64,000 bases of DNA. Source: Pseudomonas luteola NBRC 103146 (GTDB lineage: Bacteria > Pseudomonadota > Gammaproteobacteria > Pseudomonadales > Pseudomonadaceae). This document shows positions 48,089 through 56,923 of this stretch, piece after piece. The DNA is taken from contig NZ_BDAE01000006.1 in the NCBI RefSeq assembly GCF_002091675.1, positions 124,001 through 188,000 of the forward strand, given 5' to 3'. How positions within the stretch are numbered: position 1 is the first letter of the stretch; every line of letters begins with the position of its first letter. The position numbers and the translations under genes were made by a program. Under the pieces are notes generated by a model that searched no databases, was not told the origin of the DNA, and saw only the letters and a program-made list of their open reading frames with translations.

Positions 48089-48283
48089 TCAGGGCAATGC
48101 TGTACTACTTAAAGCATAGCTGGCTGCTTCAAACAGGCTGAACTTGGCAGATAAGCTGTCGGCTCCGCCTGCGACACAGACATTTGGCAACGTCGAATCC
48201 TCAAGCAGATCCAGCATTCTCGTGAGCCAAAAAGACGAGCGAGTCGCCATATCCAGCCCGCACTGCTGGCAGTGCCCTGCCAT
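48089..48283 (-). CDS. Small CxxC protein, first gene of an orphan operon
   Basis: 64-aa protein beginning MAGHCQQCGLDMATRSSFW with a Cys-x-x-Cys pair and a third Cys in LPNVCVAGG; a metal-binding turn is possible. The middle (LTRMLDLLEDSTLPN) and end (AKFSLFEAASYALSSTALP) are amphipathic. AGAGG is 8 nt upstream of the ATG, and the stop is 12 nt before the next gene, which argues for a real gene. An alternative frame in the same place (48109-48318) lacks such support. Function unknown. Confidence 0.6.
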   Translation of the reverse strand: MAGHCQQCGLDMATRSSFWLTRMLDLLEDSTLPNVCVAGGADSLSAKFSLFEAASYALSSTALP

Positions 48284-48432
48284 GTCCGCGCCTCTCTGTA
48301 CAACCGATCATCGGCCATTGATACCTAGACGAGCATAGCGCTCCAGATTTATCAAGCCGGGCCGATAGCCTCCTATCAGTCCGCGGCAATTGATTGCCGT
48401 GTCGTATTTGTCTCTGTCGGTTTGATGTCTTT

Positions 48433-50316
48433 ATGAAATGGTCTTTGCGTAAAAAGATTGCTCTATCCTCCAGCACTGCGGTACTGCTGGTGGGCGCCAG
48501 CCTGACCGGTATGAACTTCTGGAACAGTCAGAAAAGCCTGGAAATCCACATTGCAGAACAGGTCAGCAATGCCAGCAGGACGTTCAGCGCCAACGTGCGT
48601 TACTGGCTACAAAGCAAGGAGGTGGTGCTCCAGGCTGTGAAGGCCACTGACGACCCGTCTGCCATGCTGTCGATTCTTAATCAGGCCAAGATTTCCGGCG
48701 GTTTCGACAACGTCTTTTTTGCTCGGGCCGATGGCAGCCAGGTGAACGCCAACGGTGTAACCCTGCCGCCAGACAATAATGACCCTCGCAAATGGAAGTG
48801 GTACCAGCAGGCGCTGGTCGCGCCAAACAAGGTCTACATCTCGACGCCGACTATTGCGGCGGCTACTGGCAGCCACGTGCTGTCCTTAGGCCGCTCCCTG
48901 CAGCAGAGCGGAAACGCGCTTGGGGTGGTAGGCGCTGACGTCAGCATGACCGAGATCCTTGAGCAGCTGAAACAGATCAAGCTTCCTGGCAATGGCTCGG
49001 CCTTCTTTGTAGACAAGGACGGCACCATTCTGGGCCACACGGACACGGCCCTGCTCGACAAGAAGGTCAGCGACCTGATGACGGAGCTCACCCCTGCCAC
49101 CCTGGCGTCATTGGCTGCCAGCAAGGGTACGCAGCACTTGCTGGACCATAACGGTGAGCGTTTGTACGCTGTCCCGATCGATCATGATGGAGAGATTCTC
49201 ATCATGACGCTGGACGACGCTGTTCTGACCGCCCCGCTCTATCAGCAACTGTGGGTGAGCCTGGGCGCATTCGGCGCTATCCTGGTTCTGTCGCTGATCG
49301 CCATCAACATGCTGTGCGCCTGGCTGCTACGCCCGCTGGGCGTGGTCTCCCAGGGACTTCAGGTAATCGCCCATGGCAATGGCGACCTGACCAAGCGCAT
49401 CCCTCAACAGAGCCAGGACGAGGTGGGCCATCTGGCCCTGCACTTCAACCAGTTCGTGGCCAGTCTGCATGAACTGGTTACGCATATTCGCCATCAGGCG
49501 GTGGAAATCGGCCAGGAGTCCACGACGGTGCTAAACAACAGCACATTGTCGGTCGCTGATCTGGGGCGTCTCCAGCAGGAGCTGACACTGGTCGCAACAG
49601 CAGTCACCGAAATGGCTTCGGCTACCCAGGAAATTGCGGGCAATGCCGAACGTACGGCGCAATCGGCGCAGCAGTCTACCGAAAGCAGTCAGCAAGGTCT
49701 GGAGCTGGTTCGCAAGACCCAGACCTCCATTACCGATCTTGCCCAGGAAGTGGCGGAAACAACCCAGGTCATCACTGAGCTCAGCCAGCACTCCCAGTCC
49801 ATTTCCAGCGTCTTGACCAGCATCCAGAGTATCGCTGAGCAGACCAACCTTCTGGCCTTGAACGCAGCGATTGAGGCGGCGCGGGCAGGCGAGCAGGGTC
49901 GCGGCTTTGCGGTGGTGGCTGACGAGGTGCGGACTCTGTCGCAACGCACCCAGGCGTCTACCCAGGAAATCCAGACGACTATCAGCAATCTGTTGCGTGT
50001 AACACAGGATGCAGTCAGCCGGATGGACAACAGCCGTCATCTCGCTGAACGCAGCGTAGCGGATGCCGATCAGGCGTACGTGGCGCTGGAGCAGATCACC
50101 CAGTCGGCCTCGCTGATCTCGGACATGTCGATGCAGATTGCAGCGGCGGCTGAGGAACAGACCTCCGTGACGGAAGAAATTACCCGTAACGTGGTAACCA
50201 TTAAATCTTTGGGTGATACCCTGGCTGAAAGCTCAGTGCAGGCGGAGCATCAATCCCGCTCACTGCAAAGCCACGCCGGTGATTTGAACGAACGCGTGTC
50301 CCGCTTCATTCTGTAA
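48433..50316 (+). CDS. Methyl-accepting chemotaxis protein with dCache-type sensor
   Basis: Chemoreceptor of 627 aa. TM1 lies at about residues 9-28, then a periplasmic double-Cache domain of about 240 residues with [32 protein letters not shown] (the usual Arg-Trp-Tyr cluster), [12 protein letters not shown] and [16 protein letters not shown]2 ([20 protein letters not shown]) and HAMP follow. The signalling tip is [20 protein letters not shown]. There is no C-terminal pentapeptide. Small organic ligands such as amino acids are typical for the sensor fold. The start at 48433 ([11 protein letters not shown]) is at the membrane anchor; the ribosome site is weak. Confidence 0.92.
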   Translation: MKWSLRKKIALSSSTAVLLVGASLTGMNFWNSQKSLEIHIAEQVSNASRTFSANVRYWLQSKEVVLQAVKATDDPSAMLSILNQAKISGGFDNVFFARADGSQVNANGVTLPPDNNDPRKWKWYQQALVAPNKVYISTPTIAAATGSHVLSLGRSLQQSGNALGVVGADVSMTEILEQLKQIKLPGNGSAFFVDKDGTILGHTDTALLDKKVSDLMTELTPATLASLAASKGTQHLLDHNGERLYAVPIDHDGEILIMTLDDAVLTAPLYQQLWVSLGAFGAILVLSLIAINMLCAWLLRPLGVVSQGLQVIAHGNGDLTKRIPQQSQDEVGHLALHFNQFVASLHELVTHIRHQAVEIGQESTTVLNNSTLSVADLGRLQQELTLVATAVTEMASATQEIAGNAERTAQSAQQSTESSQQGLELVRKTQTSITDLAQEVAETTQVITELSQHSQSISSVLTSIQSIAEQTNLLALNAAIEAARAGEQGRGFAVVADEVRTLSQRTQASTQEIQTTISNLLRVTQDAVSRMDNSRHLAERSVADADQAYVALEQITQSASLISDMSMQIAAAAEEQTSVTEEITRNVVTIKSLGDTLAESSVQAEHQSRSLQSHAGDLNERVSRFIL

Positions 50317-50328
50317 CCCTGCCTTGCT

Positions 50329-50361
50329 GTCCACTCCCTTGCCAGGGAGTGGACCCTCTTC
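50329..50361 (+). terminator. Terminator of the chemoreceptor gene
   Basis: GTCCACTCCCT-TGCC-AGGGAGTGGAC has a perfect 11-bp arm, followed by CCTCTTCTC. It lies between convergent genes. Confidence 0.75.
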
Positions 50362-50814
50362 TCAACCCATCCGTCTAACACGGTCGTGAATGACCTTCAG
50401 GGCTTCCCGAAATACCCAGTGCCACTGGGACGATGCGGCTCGACCAAGCGGGTACCAAAAAAAGCGAAACTCCAATCCGCCTCCGTCGATGGTGCGATGG
50501 ACCCAGCCCTCAGGTAACTCGTACGCGCTTTCGCACAGGTGCATCGACCATACCTGTTCCTGATAGCCAGAGACCCATGTTCCTAGATCCACAGGCCATT
50601 CGGACACTTGGATACCTGACTCTTCCCATAGCTCCCGCAACGCAGCCTCAGCAGGTAGTTCACCCGGCTCGATAGACCCTTTGATCAACTGAAGCCCTGC
50701 CAAGGGGTGCTCGAACGCCAGTATCTGCAGTTCGCTTTTATGACGCAGTACGACCGGACATGCCTTAACCGGACTTGCTGAAGCATCGTTATTTGCCAAG
50801 GGCAGCCTTGTCAT
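50362..50814 (-). CDS. Nudix hydrolase in SOS-controlled operon
   Basis: Nudix-fold pyrophosphohydrolase of 150 aa. The Nudix box is complete: G-x5-E-x7-REL-W-EE-S-G-I, from GSIEPGE to LREL and WEESGI at about residues 46-68. Such enzymes clear damaged nucleotides, dinucleoside polyphosphates or nucleotide sugars; this one is not assigned. The start ATG overlaps the stop of the upstream coiled-coil gene by 4 nt (ATGA), so it should be translated from the same LexA-controlled message. It ends convergently with the chemoreceptor gene. Confidence 0.88.
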   Translation of the reverse strand: MTRLPLANNDASASPVKACPVVLRHKSELQILAFEHPLAGLQLIKGSIEPGELPAEAALRELWEESGIQVSEWPVDLGTWVSGYQEQVWSMHLCESAYELPEGWVHRTIDGGGLEFRFFWYPLGRAASSQWHWVFREALKVIHDRVRRMG

Positions 50815-51005
50815 CGCACGTCGACCTGGTTCAGCTGACGCCTCAGCCGATCGTTTTCCCTCTGTAACGCTGTGATGTGGTAGCGCAAATCCTTGATGAC
50901 ACTCAGGTGATAGCGGTGCTCAAGCTCCAGCGCTCGGTAGCGCTGCATCAGTGTGCCTGAGTCTGCCATAGCCAGGGATTGGGAAAGATCGTCTGCTGGA
51001 GACAT
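50811..51005 (-). CDS. Small coiled-coil protein under a LexA box
   Basis: 64-aa protein of unknown function. After a short Ser/Asp-rich start it is almost one helix: LMQRYRALELEHRYHLSVIK and DLRYHITALQRENDRLRRQL have heptad spacing of Leu/Ile, so it likely dimerises. GAGGAGG (51014-51020) is 8 nt upstream of the ATG. The gene overlaps the Nudix gene by 4 nt. It is 20 nt downstream of an SOS box. It resembles no DNA-repair protein I know and is not SulA (no matching length or motif). Confidence 0.75.
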   Translation of the reverse strand: MSPADDLSQSLAMADSGTLMQRYRALELEHRYHLSVIKDLRYHITALQRENDRLRRQLNQVDVR

Positions 51006-51025
51006 CGGTACGCCCTCCTCTTGTT

Positions 51026-51045
51026 TACTGTTTATTTATACAGTA
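51026..51045 (-). promoter_or_regulatory. LexA (SOS) box with overlapping promoter
   Basis: TACTGTTTATTTATACAGTA has the CTG-N10-CAG core and differs from the E. coli ideal at only two central positions. On the minus strand its first hexamer TACTGT is a possible -10, spaced 16 nt from TTGTCA (51062-51067) as -35. The box ends 20 nt before the coiled-coil gene, so LexA would block initiation directly. Confidence 0.85.
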
Positions 51046-51122
51046 GTCAGCGGAGCGCAAAATGACAACCTTTTCTGACGCCAAAAGACTGGTCGTACAG
51101 GAAATTTCATTGATGTGTCATA

Positions 51123-51150
51123 AAAAAGGGCGGAACCCGTCCGCCCTTTT
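51123..51150. terminator. Bidirectional terminator after tesB
   Basis: AAAAGGGCGGA-ACCCG-TCCGCCCTTTT, a perfect stem whose arms end in A/T runs on both strands. It lies downstream of tesB (minus strand). Confidence 0.88.
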
Positions 51151-51167
51151 CAAGATATCGACTGTTT

Positions 51168-52028
51168 TTAGACGCGCTTGCGGATCAACCCTTCTTGGGC
51201 AACCGAGGCGACAAGCTGACCCGCTCGGTTGTATATGCTGCCACGACACAATCCACGCGCCCCCCCGGCCCATGGGCTATCCATGGAATACAGCAGCCAC
51301 TCGTCCACCCGTAGCGGCTGATGGAACCAGATCGCGTGATCAAGGCTGGCAACCTGCATCTCCTTATTCCAGTAGCTGATGCCATGGGGCAACAAGGACG
51401 TCGGGAGCAGGTTGAAGTCCGAGGCATAGGCCAGTAGGTATCGATGCAGCGCAGGGTTGTCCGGCAGCTGCCCGTTGGCCCTAAACCAGACATGGCGTGC
51501 AGGCGCTGTTGGCTCTGGATCAAACGGATGGGTCACCTTGACCGGGCGAATCTCGATGGGCTTTGGCGCCAGCAGCTTTTCCCGCGTAGGCTCCGGGATA
51601 AACTGGGCAAACTGTTGGATGTAGTCCAGCTCGGACGCCAGCGAGTCTGGATCGGGCACGTCCGGCATTTCGCTCTGGTGTTCAAAACCGGGTTCCAGAC
51701 CTTGGAACGAGGCACTGCAAAAGAAAATCGGTTTGCCTTTCTGGATGGCCGTGACGCGACGGGTCGTAAAGCTGCCGCCATCCCGGACGCGATCCACCTC
51801 ATACACCACCGGAATCGTCACGTCGCCAGGCCGCAAGAAGTAGCCATGCAGCGAGTGCACCTGACGCGACGCATCTACCGTTTGGCTCGCCGCTGACAGG
51901 GCCTGACCGAGCACATGCCCACCGAATAATTGTGGAAAGCCCAGGTCCTGACTACGACCGCGGTAGAGGTTTTCCTCGATGGACTCAAGGCTTAACAAGG
52001 CAACAAGATCATCCAGCACTGTGCTCAT
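51168..52028 (-). CDS. tesB: Acyl-CoA thioesterase II
   Basis: Cytoplasmic double-hotdog thioesterase of 286 aa, the length of E. coli TesB, which hydrolyses acyl-CoA to free acid and CoA. FPQLFGGHVLGQALSAAS and VHSLHGYFLRPGDVTIPVVY identify the first hotdog; SLDHAIWFHQPLRVDEWLLY (catalytic Asp), CRGSIYNRAGQLVASVAQEG (Ser/Thr and Gln) the second. The start at 52028 has GGAAA 7 nt upstream. It is preceded by about 110 nt, ends at a strong terminator, and is a single-gene unit. Confidence 0.94.
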   Translation of the reverse strand: MSTVLDDLVALLSLESIEENLYRGRSQDLGFPQLFGGHVLGQALSAASQTVDASRQVHSLHGYFLRPGDVTIPVVYEVDRVRDGGSFTTRRVTAIQKGKPIFFCSASFQGLEPGFEHQSEMPDVPDPDSLASELDYIQQFAQFIPEPTREKLLAPKPIEIRPVKVTHPFDPEPTAPARHVWFRANGQLPDNPALHRYLLAYASDFNLLPTSLLPHGISYWNKEMQVASLDHAIWFHQPLRVDEWLLYSMDSPWAGGARGLCRGSIYNRAGQLVASVAQEGLIRKRV

Positions 52029-52146
52029 CACGTTTTCCGTGGTCGTTTTGATAATGACCAAATCATACGCAAGTCAGTCGTGAAGCCGTAGCCCCATGAT
52101 GAGGAAACGGCAGCGGCAAGACGTCCCTCCAGGACTCCGCCACCCA

Positions 52147-53754
52147 TCAGGCAAAGTCGTTCTCAGGCGCGGGATAAGCTGGCAGCGAGGTCAGACGCAT
52201 GTCCACGGTCGCGCGTCCCATGGTGAAGTGATAAAGGCTTTGCCAGGTTGTATCCGCAAGCCCTATCAAGTCATGTACCAGCGGGTCGAAATAGCAACCG
52301 ATACCGGTGCCTGAAAGCCCTGCCGCTTCTGCCTCCAGGTAAAGCACCTGCCCAATCTGTCCGGTCTCCCAGAATAGCTGCGGATAGCACCAAGCCCCCT
52401 GGGCAAGGGCATCATCGAAACGAGCCATCATTGCGATACTGATACAACCGTCAGACGCAATGTCCTGGCCGCAGGAAAGCAAGCCAGCCAGCTCACTAGC
52501 AGCCCCTTTGAGCAACCGGAACAACCTGAGCCCCTCCGCCTCCTCTACCCGCTCCCAGAGTAAGTCCGCTCGGGCGGTGATATTGAGCTCTCCCTCACTG
52601 CGCGCCAGCCAGTACAACCCCGGTTCCAGCCCCACTACGCGATTTACAAAGATCAGAAGATCGACCTGAGCAGGCTTGCCCAACGTCAGGAAAGGCACCG
52701 GTGCCTGCTCCGGCAATGTACGCCTTAGCCAGGCAAAGAAAAGATCAGACAGAATGCCCGTCCGACCATCCATGGACTGCGCGCTACGCCGTTGATGCAG
52801 CAATGGCCGCAGCAGTAGCTGGTCGTTTTCCTGGGTAACTACGCCCCGGGAAATAGGCATGTCGTAGGGCAAGCGCTTGGGCGCACGGCATGCGGCAGCG
52901 ATCCGCCCAACCTCGGGCCACTCTACGTACTCTCGCGAAAGTCGATTAGGCGTGCCGGCGAGCTGCAACTGACTCAGCAGCTTGAACAGACTATCGGGCA
53001 AGGAAGGCTCGGCCGATTGCGGCGGACCGATCCAGAGCAGCGCCTCCATTTGCTCCTGCTCACCAAAGCCGTCTCGATCAACTCCAAACGCCGCATCGAG
53101 CGTTTCATCCGCCACGTCGTGAATCAGTCGTGTTTCCCAACCTTGCGCGGCGGCAGCAATGGCAATGGCGGCCAAGGCGTGGCCTATATCATGCTGACAG
53201 TAGCGCCAGGCTCGCTCGCCATATTTCCAGGCCTCACGCCAATAGATACTGGACAGTGCGACCAAAAAGCTCCCCGGCGGCAAGGCGCCAATGATGTCTT
53301 CATCCAGCACTTCGGGGAGCTCGGCGCGTACTTCCAGGGCATGCAGATCGGCCGTGTAATGTGTCATCAAGGCACGATCGTTCAGTACCCCCGGTGGCAG
53401 CAAGGCATAGGCTTCGGTGGGATGTAGATTGCCGGAGGAAGGATTCACTCGCAGCGCCCAGCGGCTGCTGCCCGACTCTTTCCAGGCGGAAATGGCCAAA
53501 CTGTCATAAAACAGCCGAGAGATATTGGCCGGATCCAGCGGGGCAGGCTCGCCTACCGGGCCTGCAAAGACCTCATCGTACAGAGGCGAATCCTCCAGCA
53601 TACGGCGCAGTAACGGAATGACTTCGCATCCCCGATAACGACGGAATGGCGCAGGTTGGTTGGCCCAATCGAGCGCATCGGGTCCGCGGGCATAGCCCTC
53701 ACGACGGTGCATGCTGAGCGAATGATAGGCTCTGACGATGTCTTCTGGGGTCAT
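52147..53754 (-). CDS. SagB/ThcOx-type nitroreductase-fold dehydrogenase
   Basis: Flavin-dependent oxidoreductase-family protein, 535 aa, with two nitroreductase-like halves. The N-terminal half has RVNPSSGNLHPTEAYALLPP, which is the FMN-binding SagB signature, and WKYGERAWRYCQHDIGHALA. The C-terminal half has RRSAQSMDGRTGI, PQLFWETGQIGQVLYLEAEA and GLSGTGIGCYFDPLVHDLIG. SagB-like enzymes oxidise azolines in peptide natural products, but no YcaO cyclodehydratase or precursor peptide is seen here, so it may act on other substrates. Start: AGAGG 6 nt before the ATG. It follows the GNAT gene by 16 nt. Confidence 0.85.
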   Translation of the reverse strand: MTPEDIVRAYHSLSMHRREGYARGPDALDWANQPAPFRRYRGCEVIPLLRRMLEDSPLYDEVFAGPVGEPAPLDPANISRLFYDSLAISAWKESGSSRWALRVNPSSGNLHPTEAYALLPPGVLNDRALMTHYTADLHALEVRAELPEVLDEDIIGALPPGSFLVALSSIYWREAWKYGERAWRYCQHDIGHALAAIAIAAAAQGWETRLIHDVADETLDAAFGVDRDGFGEQEQMEALLWIGPPQSAEPSLPDSLFKLLSQLQLAGTPNRLSREYVEWPEVGRIAAACRAPKRLPYDMPISRGVVTQENDQLLLRPLLHQRRSAQSMDGRTGILSDLFFAWLRRTLPEQAPVPFLTLGKPAQVDLLIFVNRVVGLEPGLYWLARSEGELNITARADLLWERVEEAEGLRLFRLLKGAASELAGLLSCGQDIASDGCISIAMMARFDDALAQGAWCYPQLFWETGQIGQVLYLEAEAAGLSGTGIGCYFDPLVHDLIGLADTTWQSLYHFTMGRATVDMRLTSLPAYPAPENDFA

Positions 53755-53770
53755 GCAGTCCTCTTTGTCA

Positions 53771-54367
53771 TTAACAGGCATTCATGCTGTCGCCAGTTTC
53801 CAGTCTACTGATCCACTGATGGCGGCTGAGTCGATACAGAACATGGTGGCGCAAGGGGTGACCTTCCGGCAGGCTCGGGTGTTCAAAGTCGTCCGCTGGA
53901 TCGTACTGCATACCCAATCGTGCCATCAGGCCGCGGGAGCGTTCATTTTCAGGCACGGTAAACGCCACGATCTCTTCCAGGCCTACCTGCTCGAAGCCAA
54001 AGGCAAGCGCGGCTTCGGCAGCTTCATGGGCATAGCCTTCGTCCCAATATTCGGCACCCAGCCGCCAGCCGATCTCGACCGCTGGCGTAAAAGGTGCGTC
54101 GAAATTGGAATGCTCAAGCCCGACATACCCAATGAAAGGCGGACCGTTCCTGACCTCCACGGCCCACCAGCCATAGCCATGATCATGGAAGTGTGCCTGG
54201 ATACGCTCGGTCAGCGCCTGCGTTTCAGCCTCATTCAGACATTTGGGGAAAAATTCCATTACCCGTGGATCAGCGCTTTGTGCAGCGAAAGGCGTATAGT
54301 CTTCATTGCGCCAGGGGCGCAAAATCAAACGTTCGGTACGTAACACCTTGGGATAGGCCTGGCTCAT
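53771..54367 (-). CDS. GNAT-family N-acetyltransferase (RimJ/RimL-like)
   Basis: Acetyltransferase of 198 aa. LRTERLILRPWRNEDYTPFA opens the GNAT-3 (RimJ/L-type) fold, VEIGWRLGAEYWDEGYAHEA contains the acetyl-CoA pyrophosphate loop (R/Q-x-x-G-x-G/A position), and VPENERSRGLMARLGM is the C-terminal acceptor-site helix. Substrate unknown: ribosomal or other N-termini, or small amines. The start at 54367 has AGAGG 6 nt upstream. It is the first gene of an operon with the SagB-type gene. Confidence 0.87.
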   Translation of the reverse strand: MSQAYPKVLRTERLILRPWRNEDYTPFAAQSADPRVMEFFPKCLNEAETQALTERIQAHFHDHGYGWWAVEVRNGPPFIGYVGLEHSNFDAPFTPAVEIGWRLGAEYWDEGYAHEAAEAALAFGFEQVGLEEIVAFTVPENERSRGLMARLGMQYDPADDFEHPSLPEGHPLRHHVLYRLSRHQWISRLETGDSMNAC

Positions 54368-54654
54368 CTCCATCCTCTTTTAAGGTCCTTTGATGTTGGG
54401 ACTGTTGTGAAGCCAGAGTATTCCGTAAAGCCGGTTCGGTTTTTTGATAATGGCTACCGCTTGGCGAGATCGGCAGGAATCGTCATCATGAGCGCCCGTC
54501 GGCAGCATCGCCTGTATCTGCCGAAACTTGGCATTTAGCCGAATCCTAACAACTACATCTCTAAATTCGACCAATGTATTGACCTTCACTGAGCAATATG
54601 GCCGGCGAATGGTCCTACATCATTAATGCGTTCTTTTCAGGCTGCTGCACACAC

Positions 54655-56274
54655 ATGACTTCCAAGAATTCGGACAATCTCAATTCTGCCGACCGCAATA
54701 AAGTGGTAAAGGGTATGCCAGAAGAAGTCCGTAGCCAGCAAGGCGATATCTTTTTCGCTGCGGTTAGAATGACCCGCATGCCCATGATCGTGACCGACCC
54801 ACGGCAGGACGATAATCCCATTATTTTTGCCAACGACGCCTTCCTGAAAACGACGGGCTATGAAGAGCATGAAGTACTGGGACGCAACTGCCGTTTTCTT
54901 CAAGGCCCGGAAACGGACCGGGAGACCATCCGGCAGATCCGCGAAAGCGTCGAGTCCCGTCATGAATGCAATACCGAGTTATTGAATTACCGCAAAGATG
55001 GCTCGACCTTCTGGAATGCCTTGTATATTTCTCCGGTCTACAACCAAGCAGGCGAGCTGGTGTATTTCTTTGCTTCGCAACTGGATGTCAGCCGTCGCCA
55101 TGACGCCGAAGAGGCCTTGCGGCAATCCCAGAAAATGGAGGCGTTGGGTCAGCTCACCGGCGGCATTGCCCATGATTTCAACAATCTGTTGCAAGTCATG
55201 GTGGGTTATCTGGACATTCTCCGGATCAACCTGGATCGCCCGGAAATGGACAGGGAAAAGGCCAAGCGCCATGTCGACAACACCCGGGAAGCGGTCAATC
55301 GCGCGGCCACACTGACGCAACAACTTCTGGCGTTTGCCCGCAAGCAGCGCCTGACCGGTCGAACGTTGAACATCAACGAGCTGATTGAAGAGCGACTCGA
55401 CCTGCTGTATCGAACGCTGGGAGAGCCCTATCAGCTAACGACTCGGCTGGCGCCTGACCTCTGGAATTGCAAGATAGACCCGACCCAGGCCGAAATGGCG
55501 CTCATCAATATCCTGGCGAACGCACGTGACGCCATGGAATCGCGGGGCGAAGGTCGTGTCACGATCGAAACCCGCAACATTGAAGTGACGCCAGAGGATA
55601 TGGCCTACGGAGGCCTGACTCCTGGCCGCTATGCCTGCATCGCCATTACCGATACCGGAGAGGGCATTCCAACAGAAGTGCTTGGACGGGTCCTCGATCC
55701 GTTCTTCACAACCAAGGAAGAAGGCAAAGGGACCGGTCTTGGTCTATCCATGGTGTATGGCTTCATGAAGCAGTCCGGCGGCGCGGTTCGTGTGTACTCC
55801 GAGGCCGGTATGGGTACGACGGTCCGCCTGTATTTCCCGACGACACAAAGTGAAATCATCCAGCAGCCTGCCGAATCCAATGGCACCAGCGAGGAGCCCG
55901 GTAACGAGACTATCCTGGTTGTGGATGATCGAGAAGAAGTGGCAGCGCTGGCGCAGGCGATTCTTGAGGAGTTCGGTTATTCGGTTCGGGTCGCCTACAA
56001 TGGCAAGGAAGCGCTGGCTACCCTGGAGCAGCATGGCGATATCCAGATGCTCTTTAGCGACCTGATCATGCCCGGCGGCATGAATGGCGTAATGCTCGCC
56101 CAGGAAGCCCGCCGACGCTGGCCTCATATCCGCGTCCTGCTCACGACCGGCTATGCCGATACTACGCTGGAACGTGGGCAGACGGATACCTCTGAATTCG
56201 AAGTGCTGAGCAAGCCCTACGGTCGCCTGGAACTCGCGCGTCGAGTCAGGAAGATACTGGACGGAGCAGGATGA
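54655..56274 (+). CDS. LOV-domain blue-light hybrid histidine kinase
   Basis: Photoreceptor kinase of 539 aa. The LOV domain (about residues 35-145) has the flavin-binding GRNCRFLQGPETD with the photoactive Cys79, and NYRKDGSTFWNALYISPVYN. HisKA follows with His173 (GGIAHDFNNLLQVM), then HATPase (ITDTGEGIP, GTGLGLSMVYGFMKQSGG), then a receiver with phospho-acceptor Asp469 (LFSDLIMPGGMNG). The architecture equals the Pseudomonas syringae light-activated LOV histidine kinase. An upstream in-frame ATG (54598) would add 19 hydrophobic residues and is less likely. The gene overlaps exoD by 4 nt. Confidence 0.92.
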   Translation: MTSKNSDNLNSADRNKVVKGMPEEVRSQQGDIFFAAVRMTRMPMIVTDPRQDDNPIIFANDAFLKTTGYEEHEVLGRNCRFLQGPETDRETIRQIRESVESRHECNTELLNYRKDGSTFWNALYISPVYNQAGELVYFFASQLDVSRRHDAEEALRQSQKMEALGQLTGGIAHDFNNLLQVMVGYLDILRINLDRPEMDREKAKRHVDNTREAVNRAATLTQQLLAFARKQRLTGRTLNINELIEERLDLLYRTLGEPYQLTTRLAPDLWNCKIDPTQAEMALINILANARDAMESRGEGRVTIETRNIEVTPEDMAYGGLTPGRYACIAITDTGEGIPTEVLGRVLDPFFTTKEEGKGTGLGLSMVYGFMKQSGGAVRVYSEAGMGTTVRLYFPTTQSEIIQQPAESNGTSEEPGNETILVVDDREEVAALAQAILEEFGYSVRVAYNGKEALATLEQHGDIQMLFSDLIMPGGMNGVMLAQEARRRWPHIRVLLTTGYADTTLERGQTDTSEFEVLSKPYGRLELARRVRKILDGAG

Positions 56275-56909
56275 ATGACAATGAGGGTGTGATGGAGGAA
56301 GACGATCACTACGAGTGCAGCGCCGAAAGTGACTCACCAGCCAGCCTGGAAGCCTTTCTCAGTTGCCTCGAAGAGGTCGGGCGCAGCCCGGAAAAGGTTT
56401 CCGTGGGCCACTTGATCGATGCCATCGGGAGTCGCTCCTACGGTCCACTTCTTCTGCTTGCAGGCATCATTGCCCTGTCTCCCCTGACGGGCATTCCTGG
56501 CGTTGCCACCGTCATCTCGATCTATGTCGTTCTGGTTAGCGTACAACTGCTCATCGGCCGCAAGCATTTCTGGCTGCCGCGCTGGGCACTGAAACGTCAG
56601 GTTCCGCGTGGCAAGCTACGAAAATCACTGCGCATGCTGCACCCTACCGCACGTTTCGTGGATCGCTTTTTGAAACCACGTCTGACCTTCCTGACCAAGG
56701 GTATCTTCCAGCACATCACGGCGCTGCTCTGCATTGGGGTCGCGGTATGCATGCCGGTTCTGGATCTGGTGCCCTTCGCCAATACCACGGCCGGAGCCGC
56801 CATGACGGCGTTCGCTATTTCGTTGATCGCCCGTGATGGACTTATATTCCTGCTGGCCAGCGGATTCTGTTGCGGTATCGTCTGGCTGCTCATCAGTCTC
56901 CTGCTTTAG
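56271..56909 (+). CDS. ExoD-family exopolysaccharide synthesis protein
   Basis: Membrane protein of 212 aa. The N-terminus is acidic, followed by the ExoD domain: LEEVGRSPEKVSVGHLIDAI, GSRSYGPLLLLAGIIALSPL, GIPGVATVISIYVVLVSVQL and several further helices (about residues 140-210). In Rhizobium, ExoD mutants have altered exopolysaccharide; the mechanism is unknown. Its ATG lies inside the stop of the LOV kinase gene (ATGA), implying that the two are coexpressed. Length is typical for the family. Confidence 0.88.
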   Translation: MNDNEGVMEEDDHYECSAESDSPASLEAFLSCLEEVGRSPEKVSVGHLIDAIGSRSYGPLLLLAGIIALSPLTGIPGVATVISIYVVLVSVQLLIGRKHFWLPRWALKRQVPRGKLRKSLRMLHPTARFVDRFLKPRLTFLTKGIFQHITALLCIGVAVCMPVLDLVPFANTTAGAAMTAFAISLIARDGLIFLLASGFCCGIVWLLISLLL

Positions 56910-56923
56910 CCATCAGCCTTTTC

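Noticed and set aside
51062-51379. Plus-strand frame after the SOS box
   Set aside because: It reads through a strong terminator and into antisense tesB, so the SOS box is assigned to the minus-strand gene.
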